A model generated the notes under the pieces. The model was not told where the DNA came from. It made no database searches and worked only from the letters and a program-made list of their open reading frames with translations. A DNA stretch of 64,000 nucleotides, taken from the NCBI GenBank assembly GCA_000711775.1, contig ARYC01001539.1:1-64000 (forward strand). Reading direction: 5' to 3'. Position numbers and translations under genes: made by a program. Within the stretch, counting starts at the first letter, position 1; each line of letters opens with the position of its first letter. The stretch is from Oxytricha trifallax (Eukaryota; Ciliophora; Spirotrichea; Sporadotrichida; Oxytrichidae). Below are positions 10,708 through 23,099 of this stretch, one piece after another.

Positions 10708-12392
10708 ATGGTTATTAAACTATAACGATTATTAATGTATATTAATAAATAAATGAATAATTATAATTCAACTTTTTTAAAAAGCAGAAATATGTAGTTA
10801 TTAATACATCCTTTTCTTTTAAAGTTTATAATAATGATAACTAAGATCCCTCTCTTTATTTGGCCTGATTGTTTACACCTTTGTCATATTTATTCTAAAA
10901 AAATTATTCATTTAGAATAATTTATTTTTTCAATGTTAAGCTTTTTCTGTATTTGGGGGGTTAAATATTATTGTTGATTGTATAAATTCTTTGTTCTATC
11001 TATGCTCTAAAGTATATACTCAAGGCATTATTAAAATGAAGTTATGCTTATTCTATCATTTAGTTATCTTTCAAGCTCATTCAAAGTATCCCAGTATTAA
11101 TTTTTTAAATCAGATTTTCATTATCTTTTTAATTTTCAGTTAATTAAAGTCCTTGTTTCTTATTTTTTTCAAAAATTAGGTTATGGTCAATAAATCTCAA
11201 TTCTCTCTTTTATTTTCTGATTAGAAAATATGCCATATTTTAAATATTAAAATTATAATAATGTTTCAAGTCCGTTGCTTAGTTTAGTCAACTTAGCAAC
11301 GCGTTGCTTAGTTTTCAAAACTTAGCAACGCATTAATGTATTAATTTTAATTAAGATTTTACAATATAGTATATTATACATTCAAAGATCACATAATAGT
11401 TTAGAGTTTAATATAAACAACTATATTTTTAACTTTAATCAGTAAACTACTATATTTAAAATAATACTAAGATTCCTGTTCAACTATAAAAATTCTCTAT
11501 CAACCTCACGTATTATATATTTTAATTTCTTTATAGATATATTATAACAAAATAGAATTTTAGAAACATGTTCTAAGCACTCAAAGTTGCATTTATTGTG
11601 GATAAAAAATATTTTTTAAATAAACTCATGAATCACTTTTTATGCTTAATAGATTATTATATATCTATATAGAATTAACAAAAGTGTAAAAGTGAAAATA
11701 AGAATCCTGAATATTACAAAAAAGCATATTAATAGTATTACTCATAATTAATTGTACTTAATAAGTATTTTTAAAGTAAGTTAAAGGATTATTTATACAA
11801 TAAACTATTTAAAGATAATTAATGATTATTTCATAAAACTAGTATTATCAGTATTTCAAAGAATATTAAAGATTGAAGGGATTAAATAATTTTTATAATT
11901 AATTTTGCCTTATGTTGAGTATATTATAAATAAATTTTATATATAGAAGTCTGTAATAGAATATAAAAATAGCAAGTTTAACTGATTTATAAATCAGTGA
12001 TTGGTATGTTTAAATACTCAATGTTTCTACATTTATAAGGATCTAATCCAAATAAGTTTTTATCGAATGACTTTCCACTCCATGTGCTATTGTTTCATTA
12101 TGAACTCCTAAACTCAATTTTTTCTCACCTTTTTACGTGAATAATATAGATATCTCTTATCTAAATTATCAATTGAGTTTTACTCATGTATTTTTTATGG
12201 TTTTAACATAAATATCATTTTTTTATAATTCTTTTACTACCTCATTTTAATAGGGTAGAATAAGTAAATTTCTGAATATTCAACTGATTATATGAATCTA
12301 AACATGAATATATAATATGCAGTAAATCATTTTTATTATAAGTTTATATTTTTAATAATTTAATAAGTGAAAATAAGAGTGATCTTCTCTGA
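10708..12392. other. AT-rich spacer with one tandem hairpin
   Basis: No supported gene. The only distinct structure is the hairpin pair at 11274-11329, listed separately. Confidence 0.45.
11274..11329. repeat. Two tandem ~27-bp hairpins
   Basis: Two adjacent copies of a near-palindrome each open with GTTGCTTAGTTT and close with ACTTAGCAAC, separated by GC. Each can fold into a stem of about 12-13 bp with one mismatch near the centre. The block is GC-richer than its flanks. It could be a mobile-element end, a structured transcript or a protein-binding site; no neighbour decides between these. Confidence 0.75.
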
Positions 12393-13103
12393 ATGTTAGT
12401 TGAATCCTCCCAAATAAGCCCATACACATTCTTTTTTAACAATTTTTTTTGTTTTAAATCTATAAAGTCATCTCTATTATCAGCATTTGGGTTTATTTTT
12501 TCAATTTTATTTTTAAAAAATGCTGTTAATAAAAAGGTCTGTATAGATTTAAATCATGAAATTTCCATTAAAAATTAATTCATAATTGTTAAATGGGACG
12601 ATTTATAAGACATAATGAGAGGATCACACTTATTTTCATTAATTAAACTATTAAATTAATACTCAGGATTTAAATTGCTAACTTATATTATATATTTCTG
12701 TTTAAGTTTTTAATATTAGCCAAATATTCGGTAATTTACATAATGTTTTCAAAAAATATATGTGCAGAGGAAATCCTTCCCCATAAAATAAATAACATGT
12801 TAAGAAAAAACTTAATCTTCATATATAAATAAAGGCACTTATTCTGGGAATATACTCAATCTTTACTCCAGTCGTTACGTCTAAGAGTTATACGTAAAAG
12901 TAGAATATTTTTTTTAAAAATAAAAATTATAATTAAAATCTAAATCTCTACCTGCTTCTAATATTTTTTTAGTGATTAAAATTTCAATTAACTCCTTTTA
13001 TTTTCAGTTGAATTCTCATTTCTCGTTATTCGCCATTCAAATTTCTATGCTAGCTAATAAAATTAAGAGGATGAAAATCTACATTTAAAATGATTTTATT
13101 TGA
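12393..13103 (+). CDS. Long open frame, probably chance
   Basis: From ATG 12393 the frame is open for 236 codons to TGA, and the first 61 codons lack TAA/TAG as well. The N-terminus is hydrophobic (SLLSAFGFIFSILFLKN). The second half is low-complexity Lys/Ile/Gln coding from AT-rich DNA. Acidic residues are scarce. I list it because of its length, but no motif supports it. Confidence 0.2.
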
Positions 13104-13140
13104 GATTTAAATTTCTAATTCTATAAAAAAAATTTAATTA

Positions 13141-13553
13141 ATGTAGGAATACATTTGAATATAGAAAATAAGTTATAATCAATAAATTAAATTATTAAAT
13201 TTGTGCATTTATTTTCTGGAAAAATTGACAATGTGGTGCTTGTTTGATATAGTATTAAAAATTACTTTGACTTTACTATTGGCGGTACCCCTCTATCACA
13301 TTCTTTGAGTGAGATAGCCTCACTTTAATTTGAGCAATCAAATAAACTAAAAAAATCACAAAATCAAAATGAGGCTATCTCACTCAAAGAATGTGATAGA
13401 GGGGTACCGCCAATAGTAAAGTCAAAGTAATTTTTAATTCTATATCAAACAAGCACCACATTGTCAATTTTTCCAGAAAAAAAAATGCCACAAATTTAAT
13501 AATTTAATTTATTGATTATAACTTATTTTCTATATTAAAATTCATACCTGCAA
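13141..13553. repeat. Foldback (long inverted repeat), ~190-bp arms
   Basis: The left arm (about 13141-13340) and right arm (about 13358-13553) are inverted copies. The inner ~120 bp are almost perfect: the segment GACTTTACTATTGGCGGTAC on the left has its exact complement on the right. The outer parts are AT-rich and slightly diverged. The loop is only about 20-40 bp. The inner arm is GC-richer than the surroundings. It looks like a MITE/foldback element or an inverted duplication. No clean target duplication was found. Confidence 0.88.
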
Positions 13554-15501
13554 TTCAATAATATTTTAAATAAATTTCTAATAATTAAAAAGAATTTATA
13601 GAATATTATTAATTGAAATTAATTCATATATTTCTTGCACTGACCTTTATAAAGAAAGATAAAAAACATAGTTAAATAGCCAAATCAAGGGATTTGTAAA
13701 TATTTAATACTGATAAAACTGCTACTAGTGCTAAACCAAGCCAGAAAGGATTAATTAAAAGCTTATTACTTGAGCCTATAATAAATACTACTCGATCTAT
13801 TAAAAAGATAAAACATATACAATTTAAGGAAAAGATTAAGAAAAACAAAATATTATTGATTATATATAATTCAAAATAAAAAGTTGTTAAAATTTATAAA
13901 TTTACAGAACTAATAATTATATTAAAGATAAAAGGTTAAATGGGTTGATAGGTTTTCAAATAATCTCTAAAAGTAATTTATAATCTAAGCTTCTTTCGTA
14001 AAAATATCAAAGTAAATCACTAATCTTGTGAAATATTTACTTTAATTTTTAAAAAAATCACATCAGTATTATGATAATTCTGCTTATAATTAAAGTTTAA
14101 GTTTAACAAGCCTTTTTAGTAGTAGAATTTACATTTTGCGCAAATATTATACTAATTAAAATATCATAAGATCAAGGAAATTTACAGATTAATCGATATA
14201 ATTTTAATTTACAGTAAACCTATATGACTATACTTAAATAGAATTAATTTAAGAATAGTGATTTATGAATTCCTTATAAAATGTTAAGAAATTCATTAAA
14301 ACATTATCAAACCTAAAATGCTTTATTTACTCTTTGAATAAACTTCCATCTGTATTAAATCTAATTATATTTAGTTATATTTAATTCATTATAGTTTTGT
14401 ACTATTTTCATAAAAAGTTAAATTTCCTATTGACTGGTATTTTATAATATTAAGTAGAATAAAAAACTTATTAAGAGCTATAAATTATCAGATTCATAAA
14501 TTGATCATAATAAACAAAAATGAAATGTAAAGAGCATTTTAAGGAATCCATAATATAATTATAAAAAGAATATTTAAAAAATGGTAATCTTAAGCAAATA
14601 AAAATAAATTTAAATTAAGAAATTTTAAATTTTGTGTTTAAAATATGTTTTCTGCGACTAAGAGCTTCTTATTAATGACCAAAATTTTTTAATTTTTAAG
14701 TCTAAGCTTAATCTTTTTTTTGGAATTTTTACATGATTTTTAAATGAATTTTTTAACATTTTTAATTCCTATAGATTCCTAAACTCTCATTTTAAATTAT
14801 CTAAATAAACTTCAAATTATCCACTTTAAAAGAAAAAACTAAAATTAGTTATATATTTACTAGATTTTAAAGCTTTACCATCTCTGTACTGGGAAAAATC
14901 TATAAGTGGGAATTTTAGAAAATAAATATTCTTAGAGCAACTGTATCCCTGATAAGCGATTATTTATATTAAATTGGTTAAAGAAATTTTTTAACAAATT
15001 AAGAGCTACCTTCGAATGACAAATTCTGTGGATCAAATCTCATTGAATTCTTGAAAATTATAACTTATTTATATTTTTTTGATTCTCTCTCTAACATGTT
15101 TTGAAGGTCAATTCGATTATTGCAGATGTCAGTTTTTTAACTTAAAGAAAATATTCTGGACCAAAAGTAATTAATCGAAAAATCGTTTCAATGTTCCAAA
15201 AAAATAATTTAATTTAAATTAAATTAAAAATTCCTCTTTAAATTATGAAGCAATGAATCGCACGGGAAGGACTTCAAAAAGCAACATCTAAATTTACCAT
15301 AATCTCAAATAATTTAATTCAATTTTTAAAACTTCGAAGATCTTAAAATTGCACAATTTACCACTGTATATAAAATTTTTGCTTTTAGGGTCGGTATAAT
15401 TCGCAATTTATTAATTAGTATGAAACAATATTATAAAAAAAGACTCATCTTTAAAAAGCAGCTTATTTAAATTTGCAATATAATTTATAGATAATATTAT
15501 T
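13554..15501. other. AT-rich spacer, nothing recognised
   Basis: No supported gene or element. Confidence 0.45.
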
Positions 15502-15954
15502 TTGAGTTACTTATCTTTTTCTTTTCTATTCAATGAATTTCTTTTGTTACTTAGAAATTTATATTTATTTAATTTTAAATTTGTTTGTTTTTTGATTTTC
15601 ATATATATTTGTTTAATATTTTTTCAAAATATGATTCTATCAAAAATATTTAATTCTCATTTTACATATTTTGTTATAATTAATTTAAATTTAAATATAT
15701 TTATAATTTTTTTAATAATTTTAAACGAAATTATTTTTATAGTATTATTTATAATTTTTAAATTTATAATAAAAACTTTTAAAAGGGAAATTTTTTTCAA
15801 AAATCGGATTTTTAATAATTTAATTATTTTATTGTATGTGATCAACAAAATCTCTAATGTTTAACTAATCAAAGCAGCTTAAACCATATAAATATTTTTT
15901 ATATATATAAATATTAATTATATATTGAAGATACACTTTTTTAATTTTTTTTGA
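15502..15954 (+). CDS. Very AT-rich multi-pass membrane ORF
   Basis: The stretch 15502-15861 contains no TAA, TAG or TGA for 120 codons although it is about 85% AT, which is unlikely by chance. With TGA as stop it reaches 15954. The product is almost entirely hydrophobic (FVCFLIFIYICLIFF, NIFIIFLIILNEIIFIVLFI), suggesting four or so membrane segments. The codon and residue use resembles ciliate mitochondrial membrane proteins, so a mitochondrial insertion is one possibility. No family was recognised, and there is no ATG start at the left limit. Confidence 0.33.
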
Positions 15955-17399
15955 TGTTTATTAAATCATTTTGACTTAAAAATTTATTATTTTGTTTTCC
16001 TTTATTTTAATTTATTAGATACTTTTTATATTTTACCAATTTTAGACTTTTATTAATTTAGTTTTATAGTGTTTAGCATGATGATGCCTATTCCTTTTAT
16101 TTTAGTTAGCCCTTTTATAAATATTTATAATTTTCCTTGTAATTTATATTTCATTAAAATTAAATTCAAGCTAGCATTTATGAGGTTTTTGCATGATTGT
16201 TGAATATAATAAGAGGCTTTCATTTTTGATATATTTTTAACTTGTTTGTTAACTGATCTTGACTCTGTTTTAGTTGTACTTATTTATAATTTAATTAAAT
16301 TTTAAAAAATGAATCTTTATTTAAATATGTTTATAATAAGACTATATAACATTGTATTTTGATTTTTATGTCTATATTTTATGCCAAATCACTGTTGTGT
16401 TAGCTTATTATAATAAGTGAGATAAATATTATTTGTTCATTTTATATTTTCTTTTCCTTTGATTTTTAAAAAAAAATCATTTTAGTAGTTATACTTTGTG
16501 TTGGTTTAAAATCTTTCTTAAAGAATGTGGTACAATTGTTTTTTAATTTTATTGATTATTTATGAACAAATCTGTATACATAAATCTTGTTGCCTGTCGA
16601 GAGAGTTTTATGCTTAGACCTTTTAAATTCTTCACTAGTCTCAAATATCTAGAAAAACGGCTTTTATTATAGCTGCTATTATTTACTCATGTATTTAATA
16701 AGTTTAGCATAGCACACGAATTTTTAAATATTTCTGGTAGATCTTCATTTTGAGTTAACATGAAATTTTTATTGAATAACAACCCATTTTTTCTAAGTCG
16801 TTTTGACCTCAATATTCTGCATGCATTCTTATATGTTTACTTCTTTGTTGAAATCTTCTAACTTATCTTGAATAGTTTCTAACTAATTGTTTGTCAGCTT
16901 GATTGTAATTCAAGCTTGAATGATTTTGAACTATTCTTATATAAATCTGCTTAATTAGTCACTTATTTATAATCTTATAATGAAAGAATTACACTCAATA
17001 AAAGAATTAAATTATATGTTACCGGAAGTTATTCACTTTCAGAATGGCAGTTCATTTTATCAAAAAAATTCAATCTTAAATAAATTTAAAAAAAATATAA
17101 GCAAAAATTATCGTTCTTTATTTCAAAAAGAATAAATTTTAATTGTAATAATGATTATTTATAGATTTAGATTGAAGGATCTTGGTTGATTATATTTATT
17201 AGTGTGTGTGTGTGACATCTTTTATTAATTAATATTCTCATGGTTTCACATAAGTAGTTATTTAATTTAATACTGTTCTACTTCTAGCATTTTCATTTTA
17301 AATTTTAACACAATTAAGGTCTATTTAGTTAGTTAATTTGATTAACATCAATAATATTTTAACATATCACTGTTTAATACTAAAATCAAACCATCAATC
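15955..17399. other. AT-rich spacer, nothing recognised
   Basis: AT-rich DNA with T runs and one GTGTGTGTGTG stretch near 17203; no supported gene. Confidence 0.45.
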
Positions 17400-17945
17400 T
17401 TAGTCGTGGCGTAGACGTATCTGAAGTGAGTTGACGTGGCAGTCATGAAGTAGAAAACTCAGAAAAAACAATCTTGCTATCACTCCTCCTAAATTAAGAT
17501 TTCGACAGAATAACCTGGACAACAGAGCTCGTAGAATTCAACCAGAGTGACAGAAGCTGGAGAAAAACGCTTACCGGTCCCACTGCTGCTAGGAAACGTA
17601 ATCCCTATCCTTTCGCTGTGGTAGCTTCAGTACCCTAACCCGGTGTGGGAGAAAAATTAATATCGTTGGCTTCAATAGTTTTCATCTTCTCACTTTTGAA
17701 GGCAGAGCGTACCTTCATCCTGCTCCCTATTACTAGGAAACTGAACTCAAGCCAGTAGACTTATCTAATGAAGGGAAATCTTAGGATCCAGCTCACTCGA
17801 AGAGTGTACGCTGACAGATTGAACCCCGCCGACTGGTCCTTTATGCATTGCTCCTGCAAGCCCCTTCCTGCCCTCTGTAGGCCTTAGTATAATAAAAGCT
17901 TTATCAGAAAGTCCCAAGTGAGGTTAGTACCTCACCAAGCAATTA
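17400..17945. other. GC-rich island with open frames on both strands
   Basis: Base composition jumps to roughly 45-48% GC for about 540 bp and drops back sharply on both sides. On plus, one frame is open from about 17437 through the island (reading TWTTELVEFNQSDRSWRKTL, then FAVVASVPQPGVGEK and TRRVYADRLNPADWSFMHCS). On minus, another is open for about 150 codons (KDQSAGFNLSAYTLRVSW, MKTIEANDINFSPTPG, then FLAAVGPVSVFLQLLSLWL). I cannot tell which, if either, is real and recognise neither. It may be a macronuclear-destined segment or transferred DNA. Confidence 0.5.
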
Positions 17946-18225
17946 ACTTTCTAATTTAATAATTATTTATTAATTTATTATTATAATTTCAATTAAACAA
18001 GCTTATTTTTAATATATAATATTGAGAAAATTACAAGTAAGTAAAGTAATTTTTTTATCTAAGATTTTTTATATAAACATTTTTATTCTATTTTCCTAAT
18101 TTTATTTTGATAACTGTAAGTGTTTAATCAAAGTTAAAGTCAAAAACTGTAAAAATTATTAATTAATGTAGATAAAATATTTAGAATTTTTACACTCAAC
18201 ACTATCATGAAAAGGAAATCTTAAA

Positions 18226-18747
18226 GCAATTTATATATCTTTTTGAGTTCTTCTTATGTTAAGACTTCTGGTTTGGATTTAAGCATTGTTCAAGATCAGT
18301 ATTTCAATTATTTAAATGAGAGACTTCCTAAAATTTCAAAAATAATTCTCCAAGCTCGAACTTAAATGCTTAATGGAATAGATTTGTAAATTGCACATTT
18401 TCTTAAATGTCGACATTGCAACAAGGCTATTAGGGTTCAAACAATGCTTCACCTTATACTAGATTGATCTAACCCTTAAAAATAAAAAGAAATTATTTCA
18501 TATTAGTTATGAGGATCTAATTATAAACCAACATTTTAGAATTTTAAACTCTTTATTCTTCGAAAATTTTATAATGGTATTAAATAATTCGAATAGTTAA
18601 TTAGAATAGATTTTGCTGATTTAATTATAAGTACCAGCTTATACAAATACTCCAGCAAGTGGGCTGATAACTCTAGTTAGATAAATTCCTTTAATATATG
18701 TTATAATATTAACTTTTAATGTATTTCCAAAGGATCTATTGTATTGA
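18226..18747 (+). mobile_element. LINE (non-LTR retrotransposon) ORF2 C-terminal fragment
   Basis: The frame reads PKISKIILQARTQMLNGIDL, then FLKCRHCNKAI and a following MLHLILD. This is the pattern found downstream of the reverse transcriptase in many LINEs: an RT-tail 'ARTxMLN' helix followed by a zinc-binding C-x2-C...H knuckle, where the last Cys position here is TGA. A neighbouring frame continues with NKKKLFHISYEDLIINQHF. No RT core is present upstream, where a GC-rich island sits, so this is a truncated, decayed copy. Confidence 0.5.
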
Positions 18748-18840
18748 TAATAACTTTCCTGAGTAGTTGTAAACAGTTCATTTATTAAAAATTAAGAAGG
18801 GTTGCCTACTGAGGCACCTTTACCTCATGATATTTATTTA

Positions 18841-19236
18841 TCATTTAAGTGATGTCTAAAAACTATTCCTAAATTGTTATAGTATCGTCCACTCTATGTG
18901 TAAATTGATAAAAATTAGTATTTCATATATTTAGATTAAATCTAAGTAGTAATATGAATTTTCATATTTAATACGAATTTTTGGATATTGAAATAATTTA
19001 ATTAAAGAGTAAATTTATATTTTAAGGAATAAATATATCATAAAATAATTAAATGGAGAAAAGTAAGAGATAAACGAGCATTTATATATAATTTTTAACT
19101 TTTTAAAAGAAATAAAAAGCAAGAGAATAGTGAACGATGTAAGTCTAAGTAAAAATATTGAGGAATAATAGTCAGAGGACGATCTCTCAGTTTTAAATGT
19201 AGAGGAGAATGATCTCATGAACAATATATTAAACAC
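18841..19236 (-). CDS. Unrecognised ORF with hydrophobic N-terminal half
   Basis: ATG 19236 to TGA 18841, 131 residues with few Gln-TAA codons. A Ser-rich N-terminus (MRSFSSTFKTERSSSDYYSS) is followed by LTSFTILLLFISFKKLK and another hydrophobic patch. No family recognised; it may be chance. Confidence 0.28.
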
Positions 19237-20065
19237 GTAAAAACTTAAAAGAAATCATTCATTATTATGTCATGACGTTTATAGATAGGAACTATCAATA
19301 TAAGGCTAAACTAGTTATAGAAATTGGGGAAAATAAAGACAGCAATATGATTGATAATCAAGCATTACCTTATTTAAAGACTCTGACTAAACAAATATGT
19401 ATTACTAGTTCACTTTGAGAAAATTTGAATATTATAATATTTTATGATAGTTTAATGGAATTTACGATCTAACTCTAATTCTTTTGCCATAGTTCACATA
19501 AGCTAAGTATTTTACATTTTAGAAATATTAACTTTAATATTTCCATAAATAATTATATTATAACATTTAACATATTAAATCCAATATTTATTGCTTTATT
19601 AAAATATATTCCCATTTAATTTATACGCTTATCTTTTAATGAAATATGCTTTTACATTCTAAAAATTACTAGTAACTTTTAATTAAGTTCATAATTAATT
19701 TTATTGATTTAAAACTTATTCAAACACTTTATACTAGCAAAAATAATTTTGATTATATATGAATTAAATAAGTTATTGATCAATATTCTTAATTATTAAA
19801 TCTTTTTCTGTAAAATTTATTTTTGTTTCTTTAAATTTCTCTCATATTTTATGATTAATGTGGTTATCATTTAAAAAAATCATTTTTTCTCATTAAAGTC
19901 ATTTATATATTTAGCATTTAATAACTGAGTGCAATCGATCCTATACCATCTTCCAAAAAAACTGAAATAGGATTTAACATATCTTTTTTATTAAAAGAGT
20001 AAAAATGAGGATAAATTCTAACTAAAATTTAAATTTAAGTCAGGTATCATATCAGAATTAATAGA
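19237..20065. other. AT-rich spacer, nothing recognised
   Basis: No supported gene. Confidence 0.45.
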
Positions 20066-20350
20066 ATGAATATGAGAATATGGCGTCTAAAAATGCTAAA
20101 GAGGACATCTCTTGCTAAAATGGATGATCATAGAGATGTGGAGGTAACAATTATTTGCCTATCCTAATAAGATAAAGAGCACAAGAGAACGAAAATGAGA
20201 ATAATATGCTACATCATCGTGTCACAATGGAAAAAACTCTACAATGGACATATGGATGAAAATCATAAATTTAGAAGAATATATCTCGAAGACGCAACTG
20301 CTAAAGTATAAGCATGCAAGAAAGTCTTAATGATAATTTATCTTGACTGA
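20066..20350 (+). CDS. Unrecognised ORF, coding-like on both sides of its TGA
   Basis: ATG to TGA, 94 residues, with balanced charge (DDHRDVEVTIICLSQQDKEH, then HKFRRIYLEDATAKVQACKK). Coding character continues in the same frame after the TGA with DKEVHQASIFNKQKRGNK, so the stop may be a mutation inside a longer gene. No domain recognised. Confidence 0.38.
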
Positions 20351-22248
20351 GACAAAGAAGTGCACTAGGCTTCAATTTTCAATAAGCAAAAAAGGGGAAA
20401 TAAGCGATATGAAACTAAGATAGTTTGTAATTAAGAAACCTTCTAAACTTTTAGTAATCTGCGTTTTATACTCCATAAAAATGTAAGGAAATTTTATTTC
20501 TCATGAATATAAATGCTTTGTAGGATAATTTACTTTCTTTTCGCTCTTGATTTTTTAGATTTTTAGTACTTAAAGATTTTCCATATATCGTTACTAAAAT
20601 CATAAAACTGCTGAAGTATACAGTGTTTTTTTAAGTAAGTTTTTTTTCCTATTTTTCATTTTGCTTTTTTATTTAATTAAATAAAAATGATATAAGACTC
20701 TTAAATAATCATTGAGTCATCTAGTACTAATAACTAATTGATTTATTATTTATTGATTATTTATAAAGCATCCAAGTTAAAGAATTATTATTTTTAGTTT
20801 AATATTACATAGTACTTGATTGTTTTTAAGTTTAAGGTTATTTAAATATCTTTGATTTAATAATTATTTAAGCACCTTATCTTTAATTCAACTTTGAAAC
20901 ATAAATGCTATCTCTTCCCTTATTAATATAAGTTATTTCTCAACATTTCCTGAACTGATTTAAATATTCTTCCTCAATCGTTCACTTAGAAAGGCTAATA
21001 GACTCATAAGTTTAATTTTTTATTGATCATTTGTTCTTGAGCTTCACTTATTTCTGCATTAAAAGTTTTGTTGTCTTTAGTGATCTATTGTATTCATGAT
21101 CATCTAATTCTAATTCTACTTTCCTTAATAATGCTCCCAAACCTATTTTTATCCTTTTCAGGCAATCTTTTTAGAATTATTCTTAAGAACACATCAGCTT
21201 AATCAATTATTTGAATAAGAGAGAGAGATCTTCTTTTATTAAACCATTAATTGGATCAATTTGAATAATTTAGATTGCTCAATTCTAACAGTTCTAATAA
21301 ATAAAGCATTTGAGTTAATCTAAAAATTGGTCAATTGGAAATTATTCTAGGATTGGAGCATTTAAATTGTACACACAATACTTCTTAAGTCTTTGGCATT
21401 AAATATCAGTTTAAAAGGATAATAATTCTTCTTGATAACCAAACAATTGCTCTAGCAGTTGCACTGAGATACGAGACCATCAATTTAAGATTAAGACATA
21501 TTTTTTTAAACTAAAAATCATTTTCTAGAGCAACTAAAGTTCAGTTGATTAATTTCAAAGCTACAATACTGAATTTTCAAATGCTCTCATTTAGCTCTGT
21601 ATTTATAGATCCTTTGTCTTGTCTTCCAAGTAACTTTATATTTCTCTTAAACTTCTTATGAAAACATTAAACTATATATTGTTCTGGATTTTTTTTAAAT
21701 TTATTTTTTTAATATTCTTAAATTGCTTAATTTATTATATTTTCAGAAATACTTTTGTTTTTTAAACTATATTTGTAAGTAAAGAAGTGCAATTAATTAA
21801 TGCTTGATATTATATCATACATCACATCTATGTTACATTTTGACTAGTTTCATTAGCCTAGTTACTTTTAATCGAAATTATTTAAAATACCAGAATAAGA
21901 TTGATTACGGAAAAACATAATAAAAGATTTAGTAGTAGCTTTTGAATTTGATGACGCCAGATCTCAGATTAACTTAATAAATGAGTAAGACGTATAATAA
22001 AATTATATTAACTGTATTTTTATACATCTTTAATAATATTTAGTATTAAATTTTCTTTCATGCTCTAGTATTAATTTTTATCAGAATATTTATGATTAAA
22101 TATTTAAAATTGAAAAGTAAGTGCGTCATCTAAGAGTACAATTATAAATAGAAGATTTAAGAAAATGGAAGACTTAATAGATTAGGGTGATTAGTTTTTG
22201 AAAAATAAATTAAATAGAGATATTTAAGTACAATTTACATTATTTTTT
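20351..22248. other. AT-rich stretch with weak coding traces
   Basis: Around 21450-21650 both strands show short plausible frames (minus contains LMVSYLSATARAIVWLSRR). Around 21935-22010 a short plus frame reads VVAFEFDDARSQINLINE. None is long enough to call a gene; they may be further remnants. Confidence 0.35.
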
Positions 22249-22509
22249 ATGCAATGTTATTTTGAATAACCTTTGAAGTACGACATTTAAGCAGGCAGAT
22301 TCCATAGATATTCTGATTTTTTTGGGCTATGCACTTATCATGTGGAGACTTGCAAAAATTTGAAGAACGCTATTAAAGTAAGATGTAGAACTGTTCCCTC
22401 TTATTTTTTTGTCATATTAATTAAGTTTTTGAAACTAATTCAGATAGAGAGCCAATAAAAATCAATACATAAGATCTTGAAGATAATGAAGATAAACTAA
22501 ATAGATTGA
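22249..22509 (+). CDS. Unrecognised ORF
   Basis: ATG to TGA, 86 residues. The first half is convincingly protein-like, with an aromatic/His/Cys-rich stretch (CYFEQPLKYDIQAGRFHRYS, then DFFGLCTYHVETCKNLKNAI). The second half is lower complexity. It may be an exon or a macronuclear-destined segment. No family recognised. Confidence 0.4.
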
Positions 22510-22837
22510 AGCATAATAAGTTCATAAATAGAGAAGATATAGACTACTTTTATTAAAGCTCGGTTAAACTTAAATGAAAAGTATAATTACAATTAAAAAA
22601 ATTTACTCTAAGATTAGGAAGATAAGTGGTTTGAGTAAAATGATGGTGTGAATAAGAATTAATAAAAGACAGAAAGTAATCCCTTAGATAATCTACAATT
22701 GCTTAATTAGCTTTCTTATATTTATTAAATTAAACTACTAACAGTATAATTCTAGTAAAATATATGTTGTAATATAAAACTAAATTAATCTTAAAGAAAG
22801 AAAGTCCTCTGCCAGTTAACCTATCTCTTTTTTGCCT

Positions 22838-22878
22838 GTTAATAGGAGGTTTCACTTTTTGTTAATAGGAGGTTTCAC
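22838..22878. repeat. Short direct repeat, two copies
   Basis: GTTAATAGGAGGTTTCAC occurs at 22838-22855 and again at 22861-22878, just downstream of the minus-strand ORF that ends at 22887. Repeats of this size flank internal eliminated sequences as pointers in spirotrichs, but here they are only 5 bp apart, so simple tandem duplication is likelier. Confidence 0.8.
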
Positions 22879-22886
22879 CTTATTAA

Positions 22887-23099
22887 AAGTCAGAGAAGTC
22901 GTTGAGGTATTACCACAAACACTAACTCTGCTTTAACAATAGCTATTTCTCCTGGTAATAAAAGAGTTTTAAGATGTTTAGGGATAGGATATTCTGAGTT
23001 TCTGGCTTTAATCAGAGTCCTCTCACCCAAATTAAATTCACAATAATTATGGTAATTATAAGTAATTAATAAATGACAATGATTATATTTAAGTGACAC
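22887..23099 (-). CDS. Unrecognised ORF with conserved-looking core
   Basis: The frame ends at TGA 22889-22887 and has no TAA/TAG at all over 69 codons. The core NLGERTLIKARNSEYPIPKH and LLLPGEIAIVKAELVFVVIP reads like a conserved globular or beta-rich protein. There is no good ATG, so it may be one exon or a macronuclear-destined segment. Family not recognised. Confidence 0.45.
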
